The notes: generated by a model from the sequence alone, not told the origin. A stretch of 64,000 bases of DNA from Candidatus Liberibacter europaeus (GCA_003045065.1 PSQJ01000002.1:186001-250000); one strand, 5' to 3'. Positions 37,527 to 48,725 are shown, counted from the stretch's first letter. Numbers and translations: made by a program.

Positions 37527-38174
37527 GTGAATTTTCAAGAGTGTATAGAGAGTTCTGCGAGTGTTTCGTTGGGTCTTGTGCCGATGGTTGTGGAACAAAC
37601 AAATAGAGGAGAGCGTTCTTACGATATTTACTCTCGTCTTTTGAAGGAGCGTATTGTCTTTATTACTGGTCAAATTGAAGATCATATGGCTACGCTTGTA
37701 TGTGCTCAGCTTTTATTCCTTGAGGCAGAAAATCCTCAGAAAGAAATTTCTCTTTATATTAATTCTCCAGGAGGAGTCGTAACTGCTGGAATGGCGATTT
37801 ATGATACTATGCAGTTTATTAATCCTCCTGTATCTACTTTTTGCATAGGTCAAGCCGCCTCCATGGGATCTTTGCTTTTATCTGCCGGCAAAAAGGGAAT
37901 GCGTTTTGCATTGCCTAATACGCGAGTTATGCTTCATCAACCGTCAGGAGGATTTTCAGGTCAAGCATCTGATATTGAACGTCATGCACAAGATATTATT
38001 AAGATAAAACGTCGTTTGAATCAGATATATGTCACACATTGTGGAAAAACATATGAAGAAGTAGAGCAGACATTGGATAGAGATTATTTTATGTCTGCGG
38101 ATGAAGCTTGTGATTGGGGACTGATTGATAAGGTATTAGTATCTCGTGTTGATATTAAAAGTAATGCTAAATAA
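37527..38174 (+). CDS. clpP: ClpP, ATP-dependent Clp protease proteolytic subunit
   Basis: A 215-residue serine protease forming the tetradecameric chamber used with ClpX or ClpA. The triad is S112 (GQAASMGS), H137 (MLHQPSGG) and D186 (LDRDYFMS). The N-terminus [20 protein letters not shown] [19 protein letters not shown] is typical of alphaproteobacteria. The GTG start at 37527 follows GAGGGAG. clpX follows after 239 bp and lon after that, the conserved rhizobial order. Confidence 0.97.
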   Translation: MNFQECIESSASVSLGLVPMVVEQTNRGERSYDIYSRLLKERIVFITGQIEDHMATLVCAQLLFLEAENPQKEISLYINSPGGVVTAGMAIYDTMQFINPPVSTFCIGQAASMGSLLLSAGKKGMRFALPNTRVMLHQPSGGFSGQASDIERHAQDIIKIKRRLNQIYVTHCGKTYEEVEQTLDRDYFMSADEACDWGLIDKVLVSRVDIKSNAK

Positions 38175-38413
38175 ATAAAATTGTATATTCACCAATATAT
38201 GATTTTATGTGTTGATAACTAGGCTGGTTATTATAGTTTTCAAATATTTATCTTCATTTAAAATTAATTCCTGCCATAGAAACTAAGGGAATGATTTTTT
38301 AGTGTATAAAAAGCATGGTGAAATAGTTTTATATATTGATGTAATAGAGGGTTGTTGATGTTTGCTAACTTGTTCAGAATATTTTTTTGTTCTGTGACTA
38401 AAAGGAGGGTTTG

Positions 38414-39688
38414 ATGAGCAAAGCCGATGGTAATGGTAGTGTGCAAAAGAATGCGCTTTATTGTTCATTTTGCGGGAAAAATCAGCAAGAAGTACTAAAA
38501 TTGATTGCAGGCCCTAATGTTTTGATATGCGATGAATGTGTTGAATTGTGCATGGATATTATTCGTGAGGAGAATAAATCTTCTGTTGCTAAGTCGCATG
38601 AAGGAGTGCCTACTCCTCAAGAGATTCTTAATATTATTGATGAATATGTAATTGGTCAGAATCAGGCAAAAAAAATTTTATCGGTTGCTGTTCATAATCA
38701 TTATAAGCGTCTAGCTCATTCTTCAAAAAATAGTGGTGTAGAACTTTCAAAATCTAACATCCTTTTAGTCGGACCTACGGGATGTGGTAAGACTTATCTT
38801 GCTCAAACGTTAGCTCGTATTATTGATGTTCCTTTTACAATGGCTGATGCTACAACTTTAACGGAAGCTGGTTATGTTGGCGAGGATGTTGAAAATATTA
38901 TTCTCAAGTTGTTGCAAGCTGCTGACTATAATGTAGAGCGCGCTCAGCGTGGTATAGTATACATTGATGAAGTTGATAAAATTTCTAAAAAATCAGATAA
39001 TCCATCTATTACTCGTGATGTGTCTGGAGAAGGTGTGCAACAAGCTTTGCTCAAGATTATGGAGGGAACTATTGCGTCTGTTCCTCCGCAAGGAGGAAGG
39101 AAACATCCTCAGCAGGAATTTTTACAAGTAGATACAACAAATATTTTGTTTATTTGCGGTGGTGCATTTGCAGGTTTAGATCGAATAATTTCTGCTAGGG
39201 GGAAAAAAGCTTCAATTGGTTTTTCTGCAGATGTAAAAAATTTAGATGATCGCCTTGTAGGAGAGGTGTTGCGTGATCTTGAATCGGAAGATCTTGTGAA
39301 GTTTGGATTGATTCCAGAGTTCGTAGGTCGTTTGCCTGTATTAGCAACTCTTGAAGATTTGGATGAAGATTCTCTTGTTAGAATTCTTTCAGAACCAAAA
39401 AATGCTTTAGTAAAACAGTATAAATGTCTTTTTGAGATGGAGGATATAGAGCTTGTTTTCCATGAAGATGCTTTACGGGAAATTGCTAGACTTTCGATTG
39501 TTCATAAGACGGGAGCTAGAGGTTTGCGTTCTATCATGGAAAAAATACTTCTTGATACTATGTTTGAATTACCTATTCTCAAGGGGGTTTCTAGTATTAT
39601 AATATCTGATGATGTTGTTCAGGGCAAATCTCGTCCTCTTAATGTATATGCTGATAGAGTTAAGGGAAAAACTAATGTATCTGCTTAG
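38414..39688 (+). CDS. clpX: ClpX, Clp protease ATP-binding unfoldase
   Basis: A 424-residue AAA+ unfoldase feeding substrates to ClpP. It has the N-terminal C4 zinc finger ([15 protein letters not shown] then CDECVELC, residues ~15-46), Walker A GPTGCGKT, Walker [11 protein letters not shown], the pore-loop GYVGEDVE and IGF-type ClpP-binding IGFSAD (about residue 272). The ATG at 38414 follows AAAGGAGGG; the frame's TTG one codon upstream is not needed. Confidence 0.97.
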   Translation: MSKADGNGSVQKNALYCSFCGKNQQEVLKLIAGPNVLICDECVELCMDIIREENKSSVAKSHEGVPTPQEILNIIDEYVIGQNQAKKILSVAVHNHYKRLAHSSKNSGVELSKSNILLVGPTGCGKTYLAQTLARIIDVPFTMADATTLTEAGYVGEDVENIILKLLQAADYNVERAQRGIVYIDEVDKISKKSDNPSITRDVSGEGVQQALLKIMEGTIASVPPQGGRKHPQQEFLQVDTTNILFICGGAFAGLDRIISARGKKASIGFSADVKNLDDRLVGEVLRDLESEDLVKFGLIPEFVGRLPVLATLEDLDEDSLVRILSEPKNALVKQYKCLFEMEDIELVFHEDALREIARLSIVHKTGARGLRSIMEKILLDTMFELPILKGVSSIIISDDVVQGKSRPLNVYADRVKGKTNVSA

Positions 39689-39977
39689 ATTGGGTGATTT
39701 TGATATATTAAGGCATTTTTATAGATATTTTTAGGATTTTGGAGTGGCGCATAGTATATAAAATTGATCTGTTTTGGATTTTATTTCTATCACCTTATGG
39801 TTTGTGTGATATTCTAATTGTTGACAAAATAAAATTCAAATAGGATTTATATGCCTTATTTTATTGTTTGTTAGGTATCATTTGTTCTTGATATTGGATT
39901 AGAGGTTGAAATTGCGTATATGAATCTCTATCTGCAATATTAAGGTGTTGTTGTTATTTGTTTTGCGGTGATTTATT

Positions 39978-42437
39978 TTGAATCAGAAAGATGAAAAAAA
40001 AATAAGTACTAAGTGTGAAGACAAAACAGAAAGTCATTGTCATGATGCGGTTTATCCGATTTTGCCATTGCGTGACATTGTAGTTTTTCCTCATATGATT
40101 GTCCCTTTGTTTGTGGGGCGCGAAAAGTCGATACAAGCTCTTGATGAGGCAATGAACTCTCATAAGAAGATAGTATTGGTTACTCAAATTAATTCGGATG
40201 ATGAGGATCCGGATATTTCCTCTGTTTATAAAATAGGTACTATAGTTAATATATTACAGATTCTTAGATTGCCCGATGGTACTGTAAAGATTTTAGTTGA
40301 GGGCAAATTAAGAGCACGTATTGTTAAATGTACGCAAAGTGAGCAATTTTTAGAAGCCGCAACTGAGGTGTTGTTTGATCAAGTTGAAGATTCAATAGAA
40401 GTTGAAGCTCTTGCCCGTTCTGTCGGATCAGAATTCGCTAATTATATAAAATTAAACAAGAAGATTTCTCCTGACATCGCTGGGATTACTGCTCAGATTG
40501 AAGATTTTTCAAAATTGGCCGATATTATCGCTGCTAATTTATCAATAAAGGTAGTTGAAAGACAGAAGATATTAGAAACTATTTCTGTGAAAGATAGATT
40601 TGAGCAAATTCTTAATTTCATGGAGAGCGAAATATCTATTTTAAAGATTGAAAATCGTATACGTTCTCGTGTTAAAAATCAAATGGACAAGATGCAGCGT
40701 GAGCATGTTTTACATGAGCAAATGAAAGCGATCCAAAAAGAGCTTGATGATAGTGAAGAAGGTCGTAATGAGATAAGTGATTTTGAGGAACGTATTGCTA
40801 AAACCAAACTTTCAAAGGAGGCACGTGAAAAGGCTTTATCTGAGTTGCAAAAATTGCGTCAGATGAGTTCGATCTCAGCAGAGTCTTCTGTGGTTAGAAA
40901 TTATTTGGGTTGGTTATTAGGTATTCCGTGGGATAAAAAATCAAAGACCAAAAAGAATCTAGGTTTCGCCTCTAGTATTCTTGATAAAGATCATTTTGGT
41001 CTTGAGAAGGTTAAAGAACGAATTATTGAGTATTTGGCTGTACAAATGCGTACAGTTAAGCATAAGGGGTTGATTCTCTGTTTTGTTGGCCCGCCTGGAG
41101 TTGGAAAGACTTCGTTGGCTCAATCTATTGCCAAGGCTACTGGACGTCAGTATGTTAGAATGTCTCTTGGTGGAACGAGTGATGAAGCTGATATTCGTGG
41201 GCATCGCCGAACGTATATAGGTTCTATGCCTGGTAGGATTATACAGTCTCTTAAAAAGGCAAATAGAAGCAATCCTTTGCTTTTGCTTGATGAAATAGAT
41301 AAAATGGGAAAGGATTATCGCGGTGATCCGTCTGCAGCATTATTGGAAGTTTTAGATCCTGCTCAGAACTACTCTTTTGTTGATCATTACTTAGAAGTTG
41401 AGTATGATCTATCCGATGTTATGTTTATTATGACTGCTAATACTTTAAATATTCCTGTTCCATTGATGGATCGTATGGAGATTATTCGCATTGCTGGTTA
41501 TACAGAGGAAGAAAAATTAGAGATATCTAAGCGTTATCTTGTTAATAAAATTATGAAAGAAAATGCTCTAGAACCGGAAGAATTTTCTATAAATGATGAT
41601 GATGTGTTTTTGAAGATAATCCGATATTACACTCGCGAAGCAGGGGTGCGTGGTCTTGAACGAGAATTGATGAAATTAGCTCGTAAGGCTGTTACAAAGA
41701 TTGCTAAAGGCAGTGAAAAGATTGTTTCTATTGATGTGGATAATTTGCAGGATTACCTAGGAGTTCCATCCTATAAACATGGTGAAATAGAAGGAGATGA
41801 TCAGGTAGGTATTGTTACTGGATTAGCTTGGACTGAGATGGGTGGTGAATTGCTGACGATAGAAGGTGTTATAATGCCTGGAAAAGGTAAAATGACAATT
41901 ACCGGAAATCTTAAGGACATTATGAGAGAGTCAATTTTCGCGGCATCCTCTTACGTTAAATCAAGAGCTATAGATTTTGGTATTGATCCTTCTAAATTTA
42001 ATAATACTAATATTCACGTTCACGTTCCAGAAGGAGCTACACCGAAGGATGGTCCATCTGCGGGCATTGCTATGGCGACTTCAGTTGTTTCTGTTATGAC
42101 TTGCATACCAGTTAATAAAAATGTTGCTATGACAGGGGAGCTGACATTACGAGGTCGGGTTTTGCCGATAGGTGGTCTCAAAGAAAAATTGCTTGCTGCT
42201 TTGAGAGCTGGCGTACAAAAAGTCTTGATTCCTGAAGATAATATTAAGGATTTAGTAGATATTCCTGCAAATGTTAAAAATGAGCTAGAAATAATACCAG
42301 TGTCTTTCATGGAAGATGTGCTCAAGCATGCACTAATAAGGATGCCACAACCTATTGAATATAACCAAGGTGAGCAGCAATTGCTTCTTCCTATAGATAA
42401 GGTTATTGATAAATCTAATCAGTCATTAACTCATTAA
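39978..42437 (+). CDS. lon: Lon, ATP-dependent protease La
   Basis: An 819-residue protease with substrate-binding N domain, AAA+ module (GPPGVGKTS Walker A, LLLLDEIDKMG Walker B) and the Ser-Lys protease domain (PKDGPSAGIAMAT with catalytic Ser; LKEKLLAA with Lys). Lon removes damaged and some regulatory proteins. A TGA three codons upstream limits the start, and the first usable codon is the TTG at 39978; the ribosome site is weak. It follows clpX by 289 bp. In related genomes hupB usually follows lon; here the convergent aat gene does. Confidence 0.96.
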   Translation: MNQKDEKKISTKCEDKTESHCHDAVYPILPLRDIVVFPHMIVPLFVGREKSIQALDEAMNSHKKIVLVTQINSDDEDPDISSVYKIGTIVNILQILRLPDGTVKILVEGKLRARIVKCTQSEQFLEAATEVLFDQVEDSIEVEALARSVGSEFANYIKLNKKISPDIAGITAQIEDFSKLADIIAANLSIKVVERQKILETISVKDRFEQILNFMESEISILKIENRIRSRVKNQMDKMQREHVLHEQMKAIQKELDDSEEGRNEISDFEERIAKTKLSKEAREKALSELQKLRQMSSISAESSVVRNYLGWLLGIPWDKKSKTKKNLGFASSILDKDHFGLEKVKERIIEYLAVQMRTVKHKGLILCFVGPPGVGKTSLAQSIAKATGRQYVRMSLGGTSDEADIRGHRRTYIGSMPGRIIQSLKKANRSNPLLLLDEIDKMGKDYRGDPSAALLEVLDPAQNYSFVDHYLEVEYDLSDVMFIMTANTLNIPVPLMDRMEIIRIAGYTEEEKLEISKRYLVNKIMKENALEPEEFSINDDDVFLKIIRYYTREAGVRGLERELMKLARKAVTKIAKGSEKIVSIDVDNLQDYLGVPSYKHGEIEGDDQVGIVTGLAWTEMGGELLTIEGVIMPGKGKMTITGNLKDIMRESIFAASSYVKSRAIDFGIDPSKFNNTNIHVHVPEGATPKDGPSAGIAMATSVVSVMTCIPVNKNVAMTGELTLRGRVLPIGGLKEKLLAALRAGVQKVLIPEDNIKDLVDIPANVKNELEIIPVSFMEDVLKHALIRMPQPIEYNQGEQQLLLPIDKVIDKSNQSLTH

Positions 42438-42499
42438 AGGTTTGCAACTTTAACTCATATAAATATATTATTAATCTGATTTTATTGAACAAGTATGTT

Positions 42500-43114
42500 T
42501 TACTGACAATTACCTATGGATGCATTGAAAGATATATCTTTGTATTCTAATGCATTCTTGAGAATTTTAATATATTTGCTATGAGGGATTTCTATTGCTC
42601 CAAATTGCTTTAGGTGATCAGTAATAAATTGTGTGTCTATAAGCAAGAATTTGCGTTTTTTAATGTGTTCAACCAGATGTACGAGGCATACTTTTGATGC
42701 ATTGTCCGTATTTGAAAACATGCTCTCTCCGAAAAATATAGCTCCTAAAGATAATCCGTATAATCCTCCTACTAGATTTCCATCTTTCCAAGCTTCTATA
42801 CTATGTGCATATCCCATATAAAACAAATCAATATATAATTTGTGAATAGTTGTATTAATCCACGTTGTTGGACGTTTTTCTGTTTTTTGCGAACAGTAAG
42901 ATATAACTTCTTCAAAAGCATGGTCAATGGTAATATCGTATAATCCGCGTTTAATGAATTTCTTTAAGGTTTTGGGAACATGAAATTCTTCTATATGAAT
43001 TATTCCTCTTTTTTTAGGTTTTATCCATGAAATACATTGGCTATTAGCCGAATCCGCCATTGGAAAAATTCCTAAAGAATATGCTTGTATTATAGTGTCC
43101 GGAGTTACATTCAC
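42500..43114 (-). CDS. aat: Aat, leucyl/phenylalanyl-tRNA-protein transferase
   Basis: A 204-residue enzyme that attaches Leu or Phe to N-terminal Arg/Lys of proteins, marking them for ClpS/ClpAP. Typical motifs: AYSLGIFPMADS near the N-terminus, WINTTIHKLYIDLFYMGYAHSIE in pieces along residues ~81-105, GGLYGLSLGAIFFGESMFS and the end LLIDTQFITDHLKQFGAIEI. It is convergent with lon and 21 bp downstream of accC on the minus strand. Confidence 0.94.
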   Translation of the reverse strand: MNVTPDTIIQAYSLGIFPMADSANSQCISWIKPKKRGIIHIEEFHVPKTLKKFIKRGLYDITIDHAFEEVISYCSQKTEKRPTTWINTTIHKLYIDLFYMGYAHSIEAWKDGNLVGGLYGLSLGAIFFGESMFSNTDNASKVCLVHLVEHIKKRKFLLIDTQFITDHLKQFGAIEIPHSKYIKILKNALEYKDISFNASIGNCQ

Positions 43115-43135
43115 ATCGTTGCTATTTTTTATAAT

Positions 43136-44485
43136 TTAAGAGCTAATAGTTTTATTATTTAGATAGTTTTCTTCCAACCAGTGGATATCATAACATCCTT
43201 TTATTATGTCTTCATGATTTATGAGTTTTTGGAATAACGGTATAGTGGTTTTTATTCCGTCTATTACGAATTCATTTAAGGCTCGATTCAAGCGCATCAT
43301 GCACTCCTTTCGAGTTCTTCCATGTACAATTAATTTGGCAACAAGGCTATCATATTGGGAAGGGACTATATATCCTTGATAAGCTGCAGAATCCATTCGC
43401 ACACCGAGACCGCCAGGGGCATGAAAATGAGTAATTTTTCCAGGGGATGGAATAAATTTTTCTGAATCTTCGGCGTTAATACGGCACTCAATAGCATGAC
43501 CAGAAAAAACTATATCTTTCTGTTGAACAGACAAATAATTTCCCGATGCAACTCGGATCTGTTCATGCACAAGGTCTATTCCTGTAATAGCTTCTGTAAT
43601 AGGATGTTCTACTTGTAATCGTGTATTCATTTCAATAAAGTAGAACTCTCCATTTTCGTATAGAAATTCGATTGTCCCAGCGCCACAGTATTCAATACTC
43701 TTCATGGCATTTACACATATTTGCCCTATTTGTTCTCGCTCATTTGCACTGATTACGGGAGAGTGTGCCTCTTCCCATATCTTCTGATTACGACGCTGTA
43801 AAGAGCAATCACGTTCACCAAAATGTACAGCTTGTCCCTTACCGTCACCAAAGATTTGTACTTCAATATGGCGCGGGTTTTTAAGGTATTTTTCTATATA
43901 AATGGCATCATTTCCAAAGGATATTAAAGCCTCAGAACGTGCCTGAGAAATGGCTTCTAAGAGATCGTGTTCAGAATGTGATATTCTCATGCCACGTCCA
44001 CCTCCTCCTGCAGATGCTTTTATTAAGACAGGAAAACCTATTTCTTTAGCAACATTCAAAGCGTTATCAGAGAAAATTTCTTCAGATCCAGGAACTACAG
44101 GTATTCCAAGTTGTTTAGCAGTTTTTTTAGCGGTAATTTTATCGCCCATAATTTTTATGTGTTCAGAAGATGGTCCTATGAACTTGATATTATGAGCCTC
44201 CAATATTTCAGCAAATTTTGCGTTTTCTGAAAGAAAGCCATAGCCAGGGTGAACAGCATCTGCTCCTGTTACCTCACATGCGGCAACTATTTGCTGGATA
44301 TTCAAGTAACTGTCTTTTGAGGGGGGAGGGCCTACACATACACTTTCATCTGCTAGTCTTACGTGCATCGCACCAGAATCTACCGTTGAATGTATTGCTA
44401 CTGTCGAAATTCCTAATTCTTTGCAAGCTCGCAAAATACGAAGAGCAATTTCTCCGCGGTTGGCGATAAGAACTTTATAAATCAT
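43136..44485 (-). CDS. accC: AccC, biotin carboxylase of acetyl-CoA carboxylase
   Basis: A 449-residue ATP-grasp enzyme that carboxylates biotin on AccB, the first half-reaction of malonyl-CoA formation. Motifs: KVLIANRGEIALRILRA at the N-terminus, VHPGYGFLSENA, the glycine-rich KASAGGGGRGMR, QVEHPITEAITG and the C-terminal RRKECMMRLNRAL-like region. It overlaps accB by 4 bp (44482-44485), a coupled pair. Length is normal. Confidence 0.97.
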   Translation of the reverse strand: MIYKVLIANRGEIALRILRACKELGISTVAIHSTVDSGAMHVRLADESVCVGPPPSKDSYLNIQQIVAACEVTGADAVHPGYGFLSENAKFAEILEAHNIKFIGPSSEHIKIMGDKITAKKTAKQLGIPVVPGSEEIFSDNALNVAKEIGFPVLIKASAGGGGRGMRISHSEHDLLEAISQARSEALISFGNDAIYIEKYLKNPRHIEVQIFGDGKGQAVHFGERDCSLQRRNQKIWEEAHSPVISANEREQIGQICVNAMKSIEYCGAGTIEFLYENGEFYFIEMNTRLQVEHPITEAITGIDLVHEQIRVASGNYLSVQQKDIVFSGHAIECRINAEDSEKFIPSPGKITHFHAPGGLGVRMDSAAYQGYIVPSQYDSLVAKLIVHGRTRKECMMRLNRALNEFVIDGIKTTIPLFQKLINHEDIIKGCYDIHWLEENYLNNKTISS

Positions 44486-44985
44486 ATATCTTCTTCTTCA
44501 CATTCTAAAACTATGAGAGTTTCATCATATTCAACTAATTGTCCGTCTTTTACGTCAATATCATGAATTTTACCAGAACATGGCGCAACGATATGATTCA
44601 TAGTTTTCATAGCTTCAATAATAAGTAGAGTTTGTCCCTTCTGTACGATACTACCCTGCTCAACGAATGGTTTGCTTCCTGGGCTACTTGCTATATATGC
44701 TGTGCCAACCATCGGCGATTTCACTGTGTGTAGATTTAGGGGATATATATCAGATTTTGATGTTGCGCTGGTTAGCGTTTTTGATTTAGAAGACTCTGTT
44801 ATTTGTATAGCATTCTCTTCTTCTGGAGGACAATAGCTTGTTATAGTTGTTTTTTGCGGAGATCTTAGCAGGCGAATGTGCGTTCCATCGCTATCTATTT
44901 CAACCTCTGTTAAATTAGTTTCGTTAAGTATATTCGCAAGATTGCGAATCATTGTTAGGTTTATTTTCTGTTTTTTGTCAGTCAT
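44482..44985 (-). CDS. accB: AccB, biotin carboxyl carrier protein
   Basis: A 167-residue carrier. The C-terminal biotinyl domain has EAMKTMNHIVAPCSG, with the biotinylated Lys in the EAMK motif (usual form EAMKMMN), preceded by VKSPMVGTAYIASSPGSKPF containing the 'thumb' region of AccB proteins. The middle is a Ser/Thr/Lys-rich linker. It starts the accB-accC operon; the aroQ gene often found upstream in rhizobia is not present. Confidence 0.96.
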   Translation of the reverse strand: MTDKKQKINLTMIRNLANILNETNLTEVEIDSDGTHIRLLRSPQKTTITSYCPPEEENAIQITESSKSKTLTSATSKSDIYPLNLHTVKSPMVGTAYIASSPGSKPFVEQGSIVQKGQTLLIIEAMKTMNHIVAPCSGKIHDIDVKDGQLVEYDETLIVLECEEEDI

Positions 44986-45421
44986 TGATATTGGTTTAAA
45001 CTTCTCATCATTATTTACATTCGAAAATAGTTAAGCTATTCATATTGTGAAAATCTTTATGTAATTTACAATTATTATCGCGAATAGAAAACTGCCTTAT
45101 TAAGGAATAAAATAATCATTTTGTAAACATCTTAATTTTTTATATAACCACAAAGTGATATTTTGTTGTATTGTCCATCAGTAGTATATTGTTTTTTATT
45201 AATTATATTTTGAAGTTCGTATCTTCACATGTCAAACAACTATTGATTTTCTTAATGATGATCTTTACAAGCTTAAAAAGTGTAATTGTTCTGGGGGAAA
45301 TAAAAAGCAAATATATTGGTTTTTTGGATGACATTTTCAAAAAAAACTTTAAAATAGGAAAGAAAATTGTTATGAGTGAAACTATATTTTAGTTTTTATG
45401 ATAATTTTATACGGATTTGTC

Positions 45422-45450
45422 TTGACGTATGATGTAGAAAATATTACGAC
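45422..45450 (+). promoter_or_regulatory. Possible promoter for the rpsL operon
   Basis: A CTTGACG -35 element (45421-45427) is a good rhizobial-type match. The -10 is weak: TACGAC at 17-bp spacing or TATTAC at about 14. If real, it makes a leader of some 210 nt including the 45528-45563 hairpin. Confidence 0.3.
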
Positions 45451-45527
45451 GGGCAGTATTCCTTATAACTTTTTGGTTATTGGTATCCTAATATTTGGCT
45501 TTTTGCTTGATGATATGGTTTTTTAAT

Positions 45528-45563
45528 GAACATGTCGTTTTACTCGACATGGGTTCTTTTTTT
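45528..45563 (+). terminator. Intrinsic terminator/attenuator in the rpsL leader
   Basis: Arms GAACATGTCG and CGACATGGGTTC around the loop TTTTACT, followed directly by seven T. CATGTCG/CGACATG pairs perfectly; the outer GAA/TTC pairs are reached across a small bulge. It is oriented on the plus strand and ends 100 bp before rpsL. Confidence 0.7.
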
Positions 45564-45663
45564 ATGCGTGTCGTCTTAGATTTGCCAGTGTATTTTTTGC
45601 GTCGTTATATTTTGTTTTGGATTATGAATGTGAGGAATAAGATGTTCAGGAAGAGTGGTGTTA

Positions 45664-46035
45664 ATGCCTACTATTAATCAACTTGTGCGCAAGCCTCGTA
45701 AAGTTGGTTCTATGCGCACTAAGGTTACTGCGCTTAAGGGTAGTCCTCAGAAGAGGGGGGTATGTCTGCGTGTTTATACTGTGACTCCTAAGAAGCCTAA
45801 TTCGGCATTGCGCAAGGTTGCTAAAGTTCGACTTACTAGTAATTTTGAGGTTATAGGCTATATTCCAGGAGAGGGTCATAATCTGCAGGAGCACTCAGTA
45901 GTTGTGTTGTGCGGAGGGCGTGTCAAAGATCTTCCTGGGGTTAAGTATCGGGTAATCAGGGGTCTTCTTGATTGTCAAGGTGTGAAGAATCGAAAAAATG
46001 GTCGTTCTAATTGTGGAACTAGTCGTCCTAAATAG
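45664..46035 (+). CDS. rpsL: RpsL, ribosomal protein S12
   Basis: A 123-residue 30S protein near the decoding centre. It keeps [17 protein letters not shown] and [13 protein letters not shown], with Lys at both positions where streptomycin-resistance changes occur, so it looks streptomycin-sensitive. The frame extends three codons upstream, but [13 protein letters not shown] from ATG 45664 is the family start with GGAAGAG before it. It heads the str block rpsL-rpsG-fusA-tuf. Confidence 0.98.
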   Translation: MPTINQLVRKPRKVGSMRTKVTALKGSPQKRGVCLRVYTVTPKKPNSALRKVAKVRLTSNFEVIGYIPGEGHNLQEHSVVVLCGGRVKDLPGVKYRVIRGLLDCQGVKNRKNGRSNCGTSRPK

Positions 46036-46106
46036 GTATGATATTTTTTGTAAAAGTGTTTGATTTTTTCAAACTCTTTCAGTTTATATAAAAATAGAGA
46101 GTTGTT

Positions 46107-46577
46107 ATGTCCCGACGTCATAATGCGGTGATTCGTTCTGCATCTGGTGATGCAAAATTTTTTAATCCTATTGTAACTAAATTTATGAATGCCATTATGT
46201 ATGATGGCAAAAAATCTGTTGCAGAGAGAATAGTGTATGGTGCTTTTGATTTTGTTAAAAACAAGGAAAAGCAGGATCCTGTGGAATTATTCCATAAGGC
46301 ATTGAGTAATGTGAGCCCGCAGGTTGAGGTTCGTACTCGTCGTGTAGGTGGTGCAACATATAGCGTTCCTGGCGAGGTGAGTGCGAAGCGAAGTCAGGCG
46401 CTTGCTATTCGCTGGATAATATCAGCAGCACGGAAGCGTAATGAAACCACAATGGTTGATCGTTTAGGTGGGGAAATTGTTGATGCTGCTAGCAATCGAG
46501 GGATTGCTGTTAAGAAACGTGAAGAAACGCATAAGGTTGCTGAATCTAATCGTGCTTTCATGCACTTTCGTTTTTAA
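46107..46577 (+). CDS. rpsG: RpsG, ribosomal protein S7
   Basis: A 156-residue 30S head protein that binds 16S rRNA and lies near the E site. It begins [10 protein letters not shown] and holds [22 protein letters not shown] in pieces and the [12 protein letters not shown] beta-hairpin. A small hairpin (AAAG.GTTTGA/TCAAAC.CTTT, 46053-46079) lies in the rpsL-rpsG gap and could be an S7-type autoregulatory target, though this is speculative. Confidence 0.98.
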   Translation: MSRRHNAVIRSASGDAKFFNPIVTKFMNAIMYDGKKSVAERIVYGAFDFVKNKEKQDPVELFHKALSNVSPQVEVRTRRVGGATYSVPGEVSAKRSQALAIRWIISAARKRNETTMVDRLGGEIVDAASNRGIAVKKREETHKVAESNRAFMHFRF

Positions 46578-46601
46578 AATATTGAAGAAGGCACAAGGAA
46601 T

Positions 46602-48704
46602 ATGGCTCGTAAATGTAAGATAGAGGATAGTCGAAATTTTGGCATCATGGCGCATATAGATGCTGGGAAAACGACTACTACTGAGCGTGTACTTTATTAT
46701 ACTGGAAAAGCTTATAAGATTGGTGAGGTGCATGAAGGCACTGCTACCATGGACTGGATGGAGCAGGAGCAAGAACGGGGTATAACTATTACATCTGCCT
46801 CCACTACGACCTTTTGGAAGGGGCGTGATGGAACTGCAAAGCAGTTGACTATTATTGATACTCCTGGCCACGTTGATTTTACTATGGAGGTTGAGAGGTC
46901 TATTCGTGTTTTGGATGGAGGTCTATTTGTTTTAGATTCCAATGCTGGTGTTGAGCCTCAGACGGAGACCGTATGGCGTCAGGCAGATAAATATTCTGTT
47001 CCTAGTATAATTTTCTGCAATAAAATGGATAAGTTAGGGGCGAATTTTTATAGATCTGTGGAAATGATTTCTACTCGACTTGGGGCAAATCCTTTGGTTA
47101 TACAATTGCCAATTGGTGCAGAATCTGATTTTCGGGGTATTGTTGATCTTGTTGAGATGAAGGCTTTGATTTGGAAAGATGATGATTTAGGCGCAAGTTG
47201 GGATGTGGTGGATATACCCGAAGATATGCTAGATTCTGCTAACTCTTATCGGGAAAAAATGATTGAATCTGTTGTCGAAATGGATGATTCCATAATGGAA
47301 TCATATCTTAAGGGTGATGAAATCAGTGCCGATCAGATACGTTCTTTAATTCGACTTGGAACCATATCTACCAAAGTTGTTCCTGTTTTGTGTGGGTCGT
47401 CTTTTAAAAACAAAGGGGTGCAGCCTTTATTGGATGCCGTAGTTGATTATCTGCCATCTCCCTTAGATGTTCCTCCTATTAAGGGTATTAACTCCAAGAC
47501 CTCTGATGAAATTGAAATTCATGCGTCAGATGACGCGCCTCTTTCTATGCTTGCATTTAAAATAATGTCAGATCCTTTTGTGGGGTCTTTGACTTTTTGT
47601 CGTATTTATTCGGGAAAAATTGCTAAGGGTGATTCTGTCTTAAATTCGCTGAAAGGCAAAAAAGAGCGCGTTGGTCGTATTTTGCAGATGCATTCTAATT
47701 CTCGTGAAGATATTGAAGAGGCTTATTCTGGTGAGATTGTTGCTCTGGCTGGGTTAAGAGAAACTACAACTGGAAATACTTTATGCGATCCATCTAATCC
47801 TGTGATTTTAGAGCAGATGGACTTTCCTGATCCTGTGATACAGATTGCCGTTGAACCTAAATCAAAGGCTGATCAAGAGCGTATGTCTTTGGCTCTAAAT
47901 CGTCTTGCTGCGGAGGATCCTTCTTTCAGAGTCAAGTCAGATATAGATTCTGGTCAAACTATTATAGCTGGTATGGGTGAATTGCATCTTGATATAATTG
48001 TTGAACGTATGCTTCGTGAGTTTAAAGTGGAGGCTAAGGTTGGCGCTCCTTACGTTTCCTATCGTGAATCTATTACTAAATCTTGCGTGTACGAGTATGT
48101 TCATAAAAAGCAATCTGGTGGTGCTGGTCAGTTTGCTGACGTTAAGATAGGATTTTATCCAAATCCCGAAGGGACAGAGGATTTTATATTTGAATCTAAG
48201 ATTGTTGGTGGTGCTATTCCAAAAGAATATATCCCTGGTGTTAAAAAAGGTATTGAAAGCATGTTATCTTCCGGCCCCTTGGCCGGATTTCCCATGTTAG
48301 GAATGAAAGCTGTGTTAATTGATGGCGGCTATCATGACGTTGATTCTTCTGTTCTTGCTTTTGAGATTGCTGCTAGGGCTTGTTTTAGAGAGGCTGCAAG
48401 TAGCATGGGGGTTCAGTTATTGGAGCCTATTATGAAGGTTGATGTTGTTATTCCTGAGGAATGCGTTGGCGATGTGATTGGTGATTTAAGTTCGCGTAGG
48501 GGTCAGATTCAGGGACAAGAAAATCTTTCCATGTGTGTGGTTATCAATTCATATGTTCCTTTGGCTAATATGTTCAAATATGTGGACTGTTTGCGTTCGA
48601 TGACGAAAGGTAGAGGGCAATATACAATGGCTTTTGGTCATTATTCTCCTGTGCCTGCGAATATTTCTAGAGAAATACAAGAAAAGTATTCGTCGGTGAA
48701 ATAG
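46602..48704 (+). CDS. fusA: FusA, elongation factor G
   Basis: A 700-residue translocation GTPase. G motifs: [17 protein letters not shown] (G1), the switch-I region [25 protein letters not shown] (G3) and [11 protein letters not shown] (G4). Domain IV and V follow, with the [21 protein letters not shown] [19 protein letters not shown]. It starts 24 bp after rpsG and is followed by tuf after 110 bp. Confidence 0.98.
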   Translation: MARKCKIEDSRNFGIMAHIDAGKTTTTERVLYYTGKAYKIGEVHEGTATMDWMEQEQERGITITSASTTTFWKGRDGTAKQLTIIDTPGHVDFTMEVERSIRVLDGGLFVLDSNAGVEPQTETVWRQADKYSVPSIIFCNKMDKLGANFYRSVEMISTRLGANPLVIQLPIGAESDFRGIVDLVEMKALIWKDDDLGASWDVVDIPEDMLDSANSYREKMIESVVEMDDSIMESYLKGDEISADQIRSLIRLGTISTKVVPVLCGSSFKNKGVQPLLDAVVDYLPSPLDVPPIKGINSKTSDEIEIHASDDAPLSMLAFKIMSDPFVGSLTFCRIYSGKIAKGDSVLNSLKGKKERVGRILQMHSNSREDIEEAYSGEIVALAGLRETTTGNTLCDPSNPVILEQMDFPDPVIQIAVEPKSKADQERMSLALNRLAAEDPSFRVKSDIDSGQTIIAGMGELHLDIIVERMLREFKVEAKVGAPYVSYRESITKSCVYEYVHKKQSGGAGQFADVKIGFYPNPEGTEDFIFESKIVGGAIPKEYIPGVKKGIESMLSSGPLAGFPMLGMKAVLIDGGYHDVDSSVLAFEIAARACFREAASSMGVQLLEPIMKVDVVIPEECVGDVIGDLSSRRGQIQGQENLSMCVVINSYVPLANMFKYVDCLRSMTKGRGQYTMAFGHYSPVPANISREIQEKYSSVK

Positions 48705-48725
48705 AGTCTTTTGTATTTGGTGATT

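Larger units (their letters stand above)
44986..45663. other. 678-bp spacer and leader region between accB and rpsL
   Basis: Divergent intergenic region. Two short frames (45171-45392, 45495-45677) are not convincing. It contains a possible promoter near 45422 and an intrinsic-terminator hairpin at 45528-45563 upstream of rpsL. No rpoC fragment was recognised. Confidence 0.5.

Noticed and set aside
45171..45392. 73-codon hydrophobic ORF upstream of rpsL
   Set aside because: TTG start without a ribosome site, no recognisable family; likely chance in T-rich DNA.
45495..45677. 60-codon ORF overlapping the rpsL start
   Set aside because: It runs through the terminator hairpin and into rpsL in another frame, with no ribosome site or family resemblance.
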